This document shows, in pieces, positions 1 to 8,275 of a stretch of 64,000 nt of DNA. Origin of the DNA: CAYMWF01 sp964394085 [NCBI: uncultured Gemmatimonadota bacterium] (GTDB lineage Bacteria > GCA-2686955 > CAYMWF01); the NCBI GenBank assembly GCA_964394085.1, contig CAYMWF010000016.1:17169-81168 (forward strand), given 5' to 3'. Below the pieces are notes generated by a model, which was not told the origin of the DNA, did no database searches, and saw only the letters and a list, made by a program, of their open reading frames with translations. Numbering within the stretch: the stretch's first letter is position 1; every line of letters starts with the position of its first letter. The translations under genes were made by a program, and so were the position numbers.

Positions 1-708
1 GGGGGAGGGTTTCATTCCGAAAGAAACCCGTTCCTCGGTCTGCGCGGGGTCAGATATCTTCTATCAGTGCCTGAGCAGCTTCGTATACACCTGAAAGCTA
101 TTTTGAGAGCTTCAGTGTTTGGGAAATTGTGCATATCAATACCCATGGTGACCAGGATCGATGAAGTCAGGGAGGTTCTCGAGGTATACGATGAAATTAT
201 AGGCTGTCTTGAAAGGGATGGAATAGATTATGATCCTGACTGTAAGATCGGAGTATTGGTAGAAACTCCTTCCGCGGCCCTGATTTCGGGAGAACTTGCT
301 AAATATGTAGATTTTCTCAGTGTGGGCAGCAATGACCTTACGATGTATACCCTTGCTACAGACCGGGAGAACAGCAGTGTTGTCGACCTGTTTCAGCATT
401 TCGACCCATCAGTGCTGCGATTGATAAGATTGATAGTCGACTCGGGGATCCGCAATAATATTGAAGTGGGAGTATGTGGTGAAATGGCCGCAAACCCGCT
501 ACTAATTCCATTTCTTACAGGGCTTGGACTCGATTTTCTAAGCGTGACACCATCTGTGGTTCCCGAAGCGAAAAAAATCATCAGATCCATCACATTCGAG
601 GATTCGAGGGCTTTGGCAAAAGATGTGCTTGAACTTCATGATTACAGGGACATAAAGCGAGTTTTAGGTGAAAGGTTGCGTGAAACTCTGCCTTGGCTCC
701 AAGCTTGA
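1..708 (+). CDS. ptsI: PEP-protein phosphotransferase enzyme I, C-terminal part (5' end outside window)
   Basis: The reading frame is open from base 1, so the N-terminal half lies upstream of the window. The visible 235 residues are the PEP-binding TIM-barrel domain of enzyme I, which takes phosphate from phosphoenolpyruvate and passes it to HPr. Family landmarks are present: NPFLGLRGVR near the left edge, VETP (metal-ligand Glu), GSNDLT (Asn-Asp pair) and CGEMA (the catalytic Cys region). The phosphohistidine domain is not visible, so the nitrogen-PTS paralogue PtsP cannot be excluded. In FCB bacteria enzyme I often serves regulation rather than sugar uptake (general knowledge). The next gene starts 115 bases downstream on the same strand. 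Confidence 0.87.
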   Translation, partial: GGGFHSERNPFLGLRGVRYLLSVPEQLRIHLKAILRASVFGKLCISIPMVTRIDEVREVLEVYDEIIGCLERDGIDYDPDCKIGVLVETPSAALISGELAKYVDFLSVGSNDLTMYTLATDRENSSVVDLFQHFDPSVLRLIRLIVDSGIRNNIEVGVCGEMAANPLLIPFLTGLGLDFLSVTPSVVPEAKKIIRSITFEDSRALAKDVLELHDYRDIKRVLGERLRETLPWLQA

Positions 709-823
709 AGAGAACCAGATCCCAATATTTAGAGCATCCCGATTGCATCCAGTTTCGGAGATTTATTGAAGGGGCACGATGACTTGAAGAATTCGGATTC
801 ATCAAAGGACTAAGAGGGAATCG

Positions 824-1861
824 ATGAACCACAATTTTTCACTAGAACCAGATACCGAAGGGATGCTTGAGAATGTCTATTCATTACCTTCGCAATTCGG
901 GATGAAGAAGTTTGATTTTCTTAATAGGGTTGACCGGGAGTTCGACACGGTTTTAATCGGAGGGATGGGCGGCTCCGCTATTGCAGGTAGATTTGCTGCT
1001 TCCTGTTTCGATTCACTTTCAGATCTCGAAATCAGACCGCGTAATATCAGAATTGTCAGCGATTATGTGATACCGGCGAAACTTCTGGATAGTCGGACGA
1101 TTGTGATTCTAGTAAGCTATTCCGGCAACACCGAAGAGGTTCTTGAATTAGCCGGGCTTGTTGAAAACAGCCCTGCTTATTGCTGCGCCGTCACAACAGG
1201 TGGCAAGCTGGGTGACATACTTCAAGATAAAGCACTATTTATCTCGGCCGGCTTACCGCCCCGGGCAGCCTTGGGGTATATCTTCTCAGGGGTCTGGTCA
1301 CTGCTTGGGACTATCCTCAATCGTAACGAAGAATCCTCCTGCGAACTGGAAGCGATAAAATCTTGTCTCCGAGCAATTAGCGACGAGCAGCGAGAATTAG
1401 GATTTAGTGCAAATAATCCACTGGTTGAATTTGCGGGACGGATGATTGATGGGATCCCTGTCGTTTACGCACCGGGCAGTATCTATAACGTTGCGGCTTA
1501 TAGGTGGAAGTGTCAATTCAACGAAAACGCGAAGCACCCCTGCTTCCACTCTGTATTTCCGGAGTGGAATCATAATGAGATCGAAGGATGGGGCAACTCG
1601 AAGTTCGGGTTGAAACCGATATTTCTCAGAGATTATCATGAGCATCCACGTAACCGTAACCGGATCGAAATTATAGACTCGATATTCTCAGATGACGGAA
1701 GTAAACCGGAACATGTTCAAACCCGGGAGGGGTCATTCATAGAGCGTCTTTTTTCAATGGCTTACATTGGAGACCTCGCCTCTGTATACCTGGCTCTTCT
1801 AAAAGAAGTGAATCCCACATCAATCGAAAGAATCGCCAGATTAAAGAAAGACCTGAGCTGA
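824..1861 (+). CDS. bifunctional phosphoglucose/phosphomannose isomerase
   Basis: This 345-residue protein matches the archaeal-type PGI/PMI family, which interconverts glucose-6-phosphate or mannose-6-phosphate with fructose-6-phosphate. The N-terminal half is a SIS sugar-phosphate domain with the glycine-rich GGMGGSA loop near residue 47 and the phosphate-binding SYSGNTEE motif near residue 99. The C-terminal half contains WNHNEIEGW, typical of the family's catalytic domain. The ATG is preceded by GAGGG at good spacing. Its position after enzyme I suggests hexose-phosphate supply for glycolysis or for mannose-containing envelope glycans. It is close to the usual family length and shows no damage. 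Which sugar it prefers cannot be read from sequence. Confidence 0.87.
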   Translation: MNHNFSLEPDTEGMLENVYSLPSQFGMKKFDFLNRVDREFDTVLIGGMGGSAIAGRFAASCFDSLSDLEIRPRNIRIVSDYVIPAKLLDSRTIVILVSYSGNTEEVLELAGLVENSPAYCCAVTTGGKLGDILQDKALFISAGLPPRAALGYIFSGVWSLLGTILNRNEESSCELEAIKSCLRAISDEQRELGFSANNPLVEFAGRMIDGIPVVYAPGSIYNVAAYRWKCQFNENAKHPCFHSVFPEWNHNEIEGWGNSKFGLKPIFLRDYHEHPRNRNRIEIIDSIFSDDGSKPEHVQTREGSFIERLFSMAYIGDLASVYLALLKEVNPTSIERIARLKKDLS

Positions 1862-1879
1862 AGGTGGAGCAAGCCTTCA

Positions 1880-1895
1880 GTCACATCGCTGTGAC
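1880..1895 (+). other. small hairpin upstream of metK
   Basis: GTCACA and TGTGAC form a perfect 6-bp stem around a 4-base loop, followed by CGGTTTT. It lies 19 bases after the isomerase stop and about 87 bases before metK. It could be a weak terminator or a leader element. I do not recognise any known SAM riboswitch class in this 120-base gap. Confidence 0.3.
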
Positions 1896-1981
1896 CGGTT
1901 TTCCAGCCATTTCAGGTCGAGACAATACGAAACGAAAATGCTCAGTTATCAAGAAGGAAATTTTTATTAGGAGGAGACAGA

Positions 1982-3154
1982 ATGGCTTCAGATAAGCATC
2001 TATTTACTTCTGAATCAGTAACCGAGGGTCATCCCGATAAAGTAGCGGACCAGATATCGGATGCAATTCTCGATGGTCTCATCGCAAAGGATAAAAACTG
2101 CAGGGTAGCCTGCGAGACTCTCGTAACAACGGGGCTCGCCTTTGTCGCGGGTGAAATAACCACGAATGCTTATGTTGATATCCCGAGGATTATCAGACAA
2201 GTCATCCAGGATGTCGGTTACAATGATTCTTCTTTCGGTTTCGATTCACAGACTTGTGCCGTAATCACGAGTATTGATGAACAATCTCCAGATATTGCAC
2301 AGGGTGTAACGGAAGGATTAGGGCTGGATACCGATCAGGGAGCAGGTGATCAGGGGATCATGTTTGGATATGCCAGCAACGAAACACCCGAATTGATGCC
2401 GATGCCCATTCAAATTGCGCACAGGCTTGTTAAACGACTGGCAGATGTCCGGAAGAATAATATCCTTGACTTTGTCAGGCCGGACGGCAAAGCCCAGGTG
2501 ACTATTGAATACAACAACGGATTACCGGTGCGGATTGATACAATTGTGTTGTCAACCCAGCATTCAGCTGACGTCGCTTATGAGGATCTCAAGGGCTCTA
2601 TTATTGAGGAAGTCATACGTCCCGTGATTCCGGACACCTTCTGGAAACCGGATGAAATAGAGTTCCATATCAATCCAACCGGCTCGTTTATTCTAGGTGG
2701 ACCCAAAGCTGATTGCGGTGTCACGGGGCGAAAGATAATTGTTGATACCTACGGGGGAGTAGGTAGCCACGGTGGAGGGGCGTTTTCCGGAAAAGACCCT
2801 TCGAAAGTTGATCGGTCAGCTTCTTATGCAGCCCGATACCTGGCTAAAAATATAGTTGCGTCGGGTTTAGCTGCCAAATGTGAAATCCAGCTTGGTTATG
2901 CAATCGGTCGCGCTCAACCGGTTTCTATCATGGTGAATACTTTCGACACAGGGAAATTCCCGGATGAAAAATTCTCCAGCATCCTTAAATCCGGACAGTT
3001 ATTTGATCTCAGACCGAAAGCGATTATTAAAAATCTAGAGCTGCTTAATCCTATTTATCGAAAAACCGCCGTATACGGTCACTTCGGTAGAGAAGAACCT
3101 GAATTCACATGGGAACGGACGGATCTAGTTGAACGGCTCAAGGAATTGATTTAA
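1982..3154 (+). CDS. metK: S-adenosylmethionine synthase
   Basis: The 390-residue protein has the full length and all signatures of MetK, which makes S-adenosylmethionine from methionine and ATP. Visible landmarks are TEGHPDK near residue 15 (ATP-binding His and Asp), [12 protein letters not shown] near residue 120, and [17 protein letters not shown] near residue 260 (the glycine-rich P-loop-like segment). A strong AGGAGGAG precedes the ATG. The stop abuts the next gene's TTG start directly, so metK is probably co-transcribed with the two dehydratase-like genes that follow. That pairing is unusual and is discussed under findings. Confidence 0.97.
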   Translation: MASDKHLFTSESVTEGHPDKVADQISDAILDGLIAKDKNCRVACETLVTTGLAFVAGEITTNAYVDIPRIIRQVIQDVGYNDSSFGFDSQTCAVITSIDEQSPDIAQGVTEGLGLDTDQGAGDQGIMFGYASNETPELMPMPIQIAHRLVKRLADVRKNNILDFVRPDGKAQVTIEYNNGLPVRIDTIVLSTQHSADVAYEDLKGSIIEEVIRPVIPDTFWKPDEIEFHINPTGSFILGGPKADCGVTGRKIIVDTYGGVGSHGGGAFSGKDPSKVDRSASYAARYLAKNIVASGLAAKCEIQLGYAIGRAQPVSIMVNTFDTGKFPDEKFSSILKSGQLFDLRPKAIIKNLELLNPIYRKTAVYGHFGREEPEFTWERTDLVERLKELI

Positions 3155-4237
3155 TTGAGTAGATCCGGCTATATCCGGACAGTCCTTTCCAAGGGTATCC
3201 CGTTGCTTGGTGTGTTTCCCGCCGTATCACCCCGGGAGGTTATCCGGGCGGCGGGAATGCACCCGGTCGAAATCTGGGATCCTCCTCGACTGGTTGATCT
3301 TTCCGCTCGGCATGTGCCTGCATTTACTTGTTCCATTGCATCAACCGCCCTATCATTCATTTATTCAGAACCAGCTGAGCTTTGTACGGGCTTTCTTTTC
3401 CCTCATACATGTGATTCCCTCCAGAATGTCTCCTCCATCGTATCAGATTTTGTGAAGAATGATCAGTCGTGTCTACATTTCTACAATCCGAAACATTCCG
3501 ATCAGAAGATTGCGCGAAAATTCTACCAGGCCCAGCTTGAGAAACTGGGTGATAGATTATCTGCAATCACAGGTGCGGACTGGAGGCAGGAATTACCCAC
3601 TGTGATCGCAAGAGAATTCGCCGTTGAGAAACTGATGCTCGAATTGCTTGATTTTCGTGCGCAAGGTCGGATTAAATCGTCGAATGTTGAATTCTTTGAG
3701 ATACTGCGGTGTATAGAGTACATGACTCTTTCGGATTATTCAGCACTACTGGAGGAATTCATCGAGAAAAGAAAAAGCGATGCGCCTTCGGAAGGGCTCG
3801 GCATACTGCTTTCCGGAGTCCTTCCTGCTCCTGAAGGATTGCCTGCACTTCTTGACAGACTCGGGCTCTCCGTGGTCGCCGATGATCTCTTAGGTGTATC
3901 ACGTCGAATCGGTCCACAATCGATCGATTCAAATATCCCGCCCCTGGAGTATTTATCAAGGAAGTATTTCAATCTCCCACCATGTCCGACAAGAGGTGGA
4001 GCATTGACAGGTAGGATATCTCATATCTTGAAAACCATCGATCACACTGGTGCTGATGGGGTGGTTTTCGTTGAAATGCAGATGTGCGAACCGGAGCAGT
4101 TCGATCTCCCATTGATTGAGGAAGCTTTGAAACTGAAGGATATACCTTCGCTCAGAATTGAAGTTGGATTGAATTCGAAACTTTCGGGTCAGCATGTCAC
4201 CAGGATAGAAGCCTTCAAAGAATTGGTTTCAGGATAG
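3155..4237 (+). CDS. 2-hydroxyacyl-CoA dehydratase / benzoyl-CoA reductase-like subunit (short)
   Basis: The 360-residue protein resembles the HgdB/BcrC-type subunits of 2-hydroxyacyl-CoA dehydratases and benzoyl-CoA reductases, which hold a [4Fe-4S] cluster for radical dehydration or ring reduction. Support comes from the overall layout: G-IPLLGVFPAVSPREVI at the start, a PHTCDSLQ cysteine motif near residue 88, and MQMCEPEQFDLPLIEEAL near residue 310, resembling the family's C-terminal cluster-ligand region. The start is taken as TTG immediately after the metK stop, with no separate ribosome site. Translation is therefore probably coupled to metK. The next gene encodes a larger homologous subunit, so the two likely form a heterodimer. 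The substrate is unknown, and no activator ATPase (HgdC type) is seen in this window. Confidence 0.7.
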   Translation: MSRSGYIRTVLSKGIPLLGVFPAVSPREVIRAAGMHPVEIWDPPRLVDLSARHVPAFTCSIASTALSFIYSEPAELCTGFLFPHTCDSLQNVSSIVSDFVKNDQSCLHFYNPKHSDQKIARKFYQAQLEKLGDRLSAITGADWRQELPTVIAREFAVEKLMLELLDFRAQGRIKSSNVEFFEILRCIEYMTLSDYSALLEEFIEKRKSDAPSEGLGILLSGVLPAPEGLPALLDRLGLSVVADDLLGVSRRIGPQSIDSNIPPLEYLSRKYFNLPPCPTRGGALTGRISHILKTIDHTGADGVVFVEMQMCEPEQFDLPLIEEALKLKDIPSLRIEVGLNSKLSGQHVTRIEAFKELVSG

Positions 4238-4241
4238 ACTA

Positions 4242-5576
4242 TTGAACAAATTACGCTTTCGTTTTATGAAGGACATCGGAGCGCCGGTTCTGTTTTCTAT
4301 TTCAGAACGAAAGAAAAAGCTGGCTAGAAGAAAGAAGCTACGTACACGAAGCCCGGAATCCTGGGCCAGCCCACCGCTGAAAAGTGCGGGCGAGCTAAAA
4401 AGGATTATGACACGCCATTACTTTCTTTCGCGGTACACGGGCGGGAATATGCCGGTTGCATGGGTTACAAGCGGCGCACCGGTTGAGTTGCTCCGGCCTT
4501 TCGGGTTTTATACCGTATATCCGGAAAACCATGGAGCGATATGCGGCGCACGGCATATGGGACAAACCATGTGTGAAGATGCTGAATCCAGAGGGTTCCA
4601 TCAAGATTTATGCTCTTACGCTAAAATTGATATCTCGCACTCATACACAGGCGACACACCTGTAGGTGTTTTACCGAAGCCGGATCTGCTTTTCATCTCG
4701 AACAATATTTGTCAGACCGTTCTGCTGTGGTTCCGGGTTTTGGCTCATCGGTATCGTATTCCAATCCTGGTATTCGACACGCCATATATTCACGAGAAAA
4801 TAGATTCATCTGATGAAGACTACATGGTTAAGCAGCTTGAGGGATTTATCCCGATCCTTGAAGAACTGTCCGGTAAATCTTTCGATATGAGCGCAACAAT
4901 TGATGTCATGTCTCGCGCGCGAGATGCTTCGGAAATGTGGGGGAAAGCCCTGGACTACATGCAGTTTCGGCCGTCTCCCATGACAGTATTTGACGCGTTT
5001 GTACATTTAGCCCCTGTTGTGAGTTTAAGAGGATTAGAGGTTGCAAATAAATACTATGAAATGTTGACGTCCGAACTGGAATGGAGAACTATCGAATCGA
5101 TAGGAGCGATAAAACCCGAACGATTCAGATTGATTTGGGATAATATCGCAGTCTGGTTCCTCCTTAGAGATTACGCGTCGATGTTCGGACGGAAGGGCTG
5201 TACCTTTGTTGCATCAACATACACCAGTGCCTGGGCGGAAACTGCTCGGATGATCGATCCCGACAAGCCTTTCATATCAATGGCGAGAACTTACTCGGGC
5301 GTGGTACTCAACAGGTCTCTGGGATATCGGCTGGAACTTATGCGTGACATGGTTCGGGACTTTAAAATCGATGGTATTTTGTTCCATTCAGCACGAAGCT
5401 GTAAACCATACTCAATCGGCCAGTATGATCTCAGAAGACTGTTCCTGGAACTGGATGGGATTCCCGGTGTTATCGTTGATGCGGACATGACGGATCCCCG
5501 CTGCTATTCCAGAGCTCAGGCTGAAACCCGCATTGACGCCTTTATTGAAAACCTCGAAGATTCCAGAGTACATTGA
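4242..5576 (+). CDS. 2-hydroxyacyl-CoA dehydratase / benzoyl-CoA reductase-like subunit (long)
   Basis: This 444-residue protein is the larger partner of the preceding gene and belongs to the same HgdB/BcrB superfamily. Cysteines at family cluster-ligand positions are visible: ICGARHMGQ near residue 98, LCSYAKID near residue 124, and SARSCKPYSIGQ near residue 385. The last two match the conserved CSY and SCKP-S-GQ motifs. The start is a TTG four bases after the upstream stop, and a later ATG (MKDIGAP) is an alternative. The N-terminal 40 residues are very basic, which is not typical. Function is inferred only at superfamily level: a low-potential iron-sulfur enzyme acting on a CoA ester or a related compound. 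Confidence 0.75.
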   Translation: MNKLRFRFMKDIGAPVLFSISERKKKLARRKKLRTRSPESWASPPLKSAGELKRIMTRHYFLSRYTGGNMPVAWVTSGAPVELLRPFGFYTVYPENHGAICGARHMGQTMCEDAESRGFHQDLCSYAKIDISHSYTGDTPVGVLPKPDLLFISNNICQTVLLWFRVLAHRYRIPILVFDTPYIHEKIDSSDEDYMVKQLEGFIPILEELSGKSFDMSATIDVMSRARDASEMWGKALDYMQFRPSPMTVFDAFVHLAPVVSLRGLEVANKYYEMLTSELEWRTIESIGAIKPERFRLIWDNIAVWFLLRDYASMFGRKGCTFVASTYTSAWAETARMIDPDKPFISMARTYSGVVLNRSLGYRLELMRDMVRDFKIDGILFHSARSCKPYSIGQYDLRRLFLELDGIPGVIVDADMTDPRCYSRAQAETRIDAFIENLEDSRVH

Positions 5577-5584
5577 CTATTCGG

Positions 5585-6667
5585 TTATTTTCGATTTTCC
5601 CTCAAAATAAACAATCCGCCAGCGAAGAAAAAGGCCAGATTCGTCCCCCAGGCTGCGGTTAGAGGTGTAATCCGTCCTGTATACCCCAGCGTCTGGAGAA
5701 ACCTTACAAACGCGAAGAAAATAAAACAAATCAGAATAGATATGATGAATCCCATCCAACTGCCGCTTTTTCTATAGGATGCGGAGAGTGGGGCTCCGAG
5801 AAAAATCATTATGAAATTGGAGAAGGGAAAAGCAAATCGAATATAGTAGTCAACCTTTTCTTTGACTGCAGGGCGACCAAGACGTGCCAGTTTCGACATA
5901 TGATCTGCCAGTTCCGATATGGACATCTCGTCTCTGGCCCTGGAGGGTTTTCCGAGATCTTCAGGTGTGACATTCAATTTTGGGAAAGTTTTTTCTTCGA
6001 ACTCATAGTATTCCTCACCCTCATCTGAAATGACGCGGTGGTAACCGTTTGATAGTAACCATTCTCCATCCTGCCATAATGCCTTATCTGCGATAATAAT
6101 CTCGCTGAGTTTTCCATCGACAATCCGCATGACTTCCAGCATCGTAAGTTTTTTCTTACGTCCATCAAAGTGGGAAGCCCAGTAAAAAAGATTGTTATCC
6201 CCAATGAAGCTGAAACTGTTTCTGTTAAGCAGGTCGATTGGTTGCTTTCCAATTATCTTCTCTTCTTCTATCTGTTTGGCAATCCTGTTCATTTGGGGTA
6301 CCAATTCTCCAGTCATCCATATCATCAGGGCGCTCAGGATCAAACCGAAGACAAACACGGGTAATAGGATTCTGAGGAGTGATTTCCCTGAGACTTTCAT
6401 GGAAATCAACTCGAAGTGCTTGGCCATAGTACCTAGTGAAAAGAAACATGATATGAGGAGAGCAACAGGAAGAACGAGAGTGATGATATAAGGGAGTTGG
6501 TAGAAATAAAAGGCTAAGAGAATCCCCATACTGGCATCTCTGTCAATAAATTTATCCATTTTGTCGAAAATATCAACGATAAGAAATATCGCAACGAACG
6601 CGAATTCGGAAAAAATCACGATTTTTATATACCTGGATAAAATATATCTATCGAGAATCGACACCAT
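5585..6667 (-). CDS. lptG: LPS export permease LptG-like
   Basis: A 360-residue YjgP/YjgQ-family permease subunit. Together with LptF and the ATPase LptB it extracts LPS from the inner membrane and feeds it into the Lpt bridge. The protein starts LDRYILSRY followed by a first membrane helix. It has two more helices by residue 120, a periplasmic jellyroll-type domain at about 130-250, and three C-terminal helices with the typical FPFSNFIMIFLGAPLSA start. The gene lies 18 bases downstream of lptF and probably shares its transcript. The stop lies 8 bases from the stop of the convergent dehydratase-like gene. Confidence 0.85.
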   Translation of the reverse strand: MVSILDRYILSRYIKIVIFSEFAFVAIFLIVDIFDKMDKFIDRDASMGILLAFYFYQLPYIITLVLPVALLISCFFSLGTMAKHFELISMKVSGKSLLRILLPVFVFGLILSALMIWMTGELVPQMNRIAKQIEEEKIIGKQPIDLLNRNSFSFIGDNNLFYWASHFDGRKKKLTMLEVMRIVDGKLSEIIIADKALWQDGEWLLSNGYHRVISDEGEEYYEFEEKTFPKLNVTPEDLGKPSRARDEMSISELADHMSKLARLGRPAVKEKVDYYIRFAFPFSNFIMIFLGAPLSASYRKSGSWMGFIISILICFIFFAFVRFLQTLGYTGRITPLTAAWGTNLAFFFAGGLFILRENRK

Positions 6668-6685
6668 CTGTTCTCTTTCTCTTTC

Positions 6686-7918
6686 TCATCCCGTCTTTGA
6701 CGTTCGTGTCGACCTGTAGAAGAGGCTTATTCCGATTATCGTCAGCACAATGTTGGGGATCCACATCGCCAACCAGGGCTGCACCATCCCCCTGTCAGCC
6801 AGATCTTCACCGCCGATCAGGCAAGCCCAGTAGAAGATATAAACAAATAAGCTGAGGATGATTCCAATAGCGTTTTTCCGATGCTGCCCCAAAGATCCTA
6901 GAGGTATTCCTATCAGCACAAAAGGAAGGCAAGCAATAGAAATCGCGATTTTTTTGTGCAACTCGACTTTATACTTGTTAATGTGTTTCAGCGCGGAAGC
7001 CATACGTGCTTCGAATTTTTCTGTTCGCGGCTTTACTGCTTCGGAGTTGTCCTTTTCAATAGAAATTTCTTCAGAAATCAGCTCTGCTATTTTTGTTTCG
7101 ATTTCGGACAATTGCTTTTCTTTTTCAGCCACTTTGCTCAGGAGCATGGCAAAACTCATCTCTCGATCGCCGCGGACATCCCTATCGTGTCGTTCTAATT
7201 CGGAATCGATATCCAATAACTTTTCAAGAACGCCGAACCGGCCGAGTCTTGATGATTTGGGTTGTTCATTTTCGAATTCCAGGACTTCTCCATCTTCCAG
7301 ACGAAGCGTAATGACAGAACCGCCTTCGGATGAAATTATCCAGCCCCGAGGAGCAACAACGGTTCGCGGTAATCCTCTTTTTTGAAAATCTGTGATCAGG
7401 ATATCGCTTATTTCCGATGTGCGGTGATCGACCTCGCCGATGTAGATTCGTAATCCCTTGAAATCATTGATGAAAACGCGCTCCCTGATTTCAAGAGCGG
7501 GTTTCTTTCGCATTATATCCGACATGAGGCTTTTCATCTGATGGTTCGTTTCCGGCAGTACCCGATCCTGGAAATAAAGAAGCCCCATTGATAAGATTAG
7601 ACTTACAAGTAAAACAGGCACACTCAGACGAAAAGGGCTGATACCATTCGCTTTCAAAGCAACCAGTTCAGAATCATTGCCGAACCTGCTGAAAGCAAGC
7701 ACCGAAGAAAAGAGCACCGCCATGGGAATTGCGAGCACTATTATGAAGGGAAGCATAAGGATAAACAGCTCAAGCACCGCCAGCACTGGAACTCCTTTTT
7801 CAACCAGCATCTTCATCATGATTAGAATGTGGTTGAAAAGCATGATTACTGTTATCACCAGGGTCCAGAATACAAAGGGAGAAAGATGCTCTTTTAGGAT
7901 ATATCGATCGAGAATCAT
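6686..7918 (-). CDS. lptF: LPS export permease LptF-like
   Basis: The 410-residue partner of LptG, starting ILDRYILKEHLSPFVFW, with the same six-helix plan and a central periplasmic domain. Between residues about 240 and 310 it has a long charged, probably coiled-coil insertion rich in Glu, Lys and Ser. This is common in non-proteobacterial LptF. The C-terminal helices contain ISIACLPFVLIGIPLG, a family hallmark. GGAAGG precedes the ATG. A good sigma-70 promoter lies just upstream on this strand. The gene is divergent from the SprA-like gene, so two envelope-assembly units share one intergenic region. Confidence 0.87.
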   Translation of the reverse strand: MILDRYILKEHLSPFVFWTLVITVIMLFNHILIMMKMLVEKGVPVLAVLELFILMLPFIIVLAIPMAVLFSSVLAFSRFGNDSELVALKANGISPFRLSVPVLLVSLILSMGLLYFQDRVLPETNHQMKSLMSDIMRKKPALEIRERVFINDFKGLRIYIGEVDHRTSEISDILITDFQKRGLPRTVVAPRGWIISSEGGSVITLRLEDGEVLEFENEQPKSSRLGRFGVLEKLLDIDSELERHDRDVRGDREMSFAMLLSKVAEKEKQLSEIETKIAELISEEISIEKDNSEAVKPRTEKFEARMASALKHINKYKVELHKKIAISIACLPFVLIGIPLGSLGQHRKNAIGIILSLFVYIFYWACLIGGEDLADRGMVQPWLAMWIPNIVLTIIGISLFYRSTRTSKTG

Positions 7919-7949
7919 CGATGGAAATCCTTCCTACCTGTTTGGACGA

Positions 7950-7978
7950 AGTATACCCATTCTGGATTCCGGCTTCAA
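7950..7978 (-). promoter_or_regulatory. predicted sigma-70 promoter for lptFG
   Basis: Read on the minus strand: TTGAAG (-35, bases 7978-7973), a 17-base spacer, then TATACT (-10, bases 7955-7950; five of six consensus bases). The predicted start of transcription is about 25 bases before the lptF ATG. Confidence 0.5.
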
Positions 7979-8147
7979 CAGTCAAGCAATAGGCGTCTAT
8001 GTGAACAATTGAACATGACAGGCTGGAAAAGAAAGGAACTGATCCCGAACTACACAGAACCCAAATACAGACATCGGTAAGATTTACGTACGCTCGAGCG
8101 TGTTTGTCTCCCGCCCGGTACTTATTGGGATTTGTCTATTTTACAGC

Positions 8148-8177
8148 TTGACATGTCCTCTATAGGTTCGATAACAA
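8148..8177 (+). promoter_or_regulatory. possible promoter for the SprA-like gene
   Basis: A perfect TTGACA at 8148-8153 is followed after 18 bases by TAACAA, a poor -10 match. It is the only good -35 box in the 357-base gap between lptF and the SprA-like gene. The rest of the gap holds no open frame or repeat that I can support. Confidence 0.3.
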
Positions 8178-8275
8178 TTATACAAGCTTAATGATCACCC
8201 GAATATACTTGGAGGTGGTTCGGGAACAGATTGTTCGGGATAGTAACGTTGGTCGTCAGAACGTAGCCGGACAAC

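Noticed and set aside
1862-1981. SAM riboswitch in front of metK
   Set aside because: Only a 6-bp hairpin is seen. The gap is short and no conserved SAM-I, SAM-II or SAM-IV core could be matched by eye.
6858-7385. 175-codon frame antisense to lptF
   Set aside because: Serine-rich reversed coding sequence without a start signal. lptF is a clear family member.
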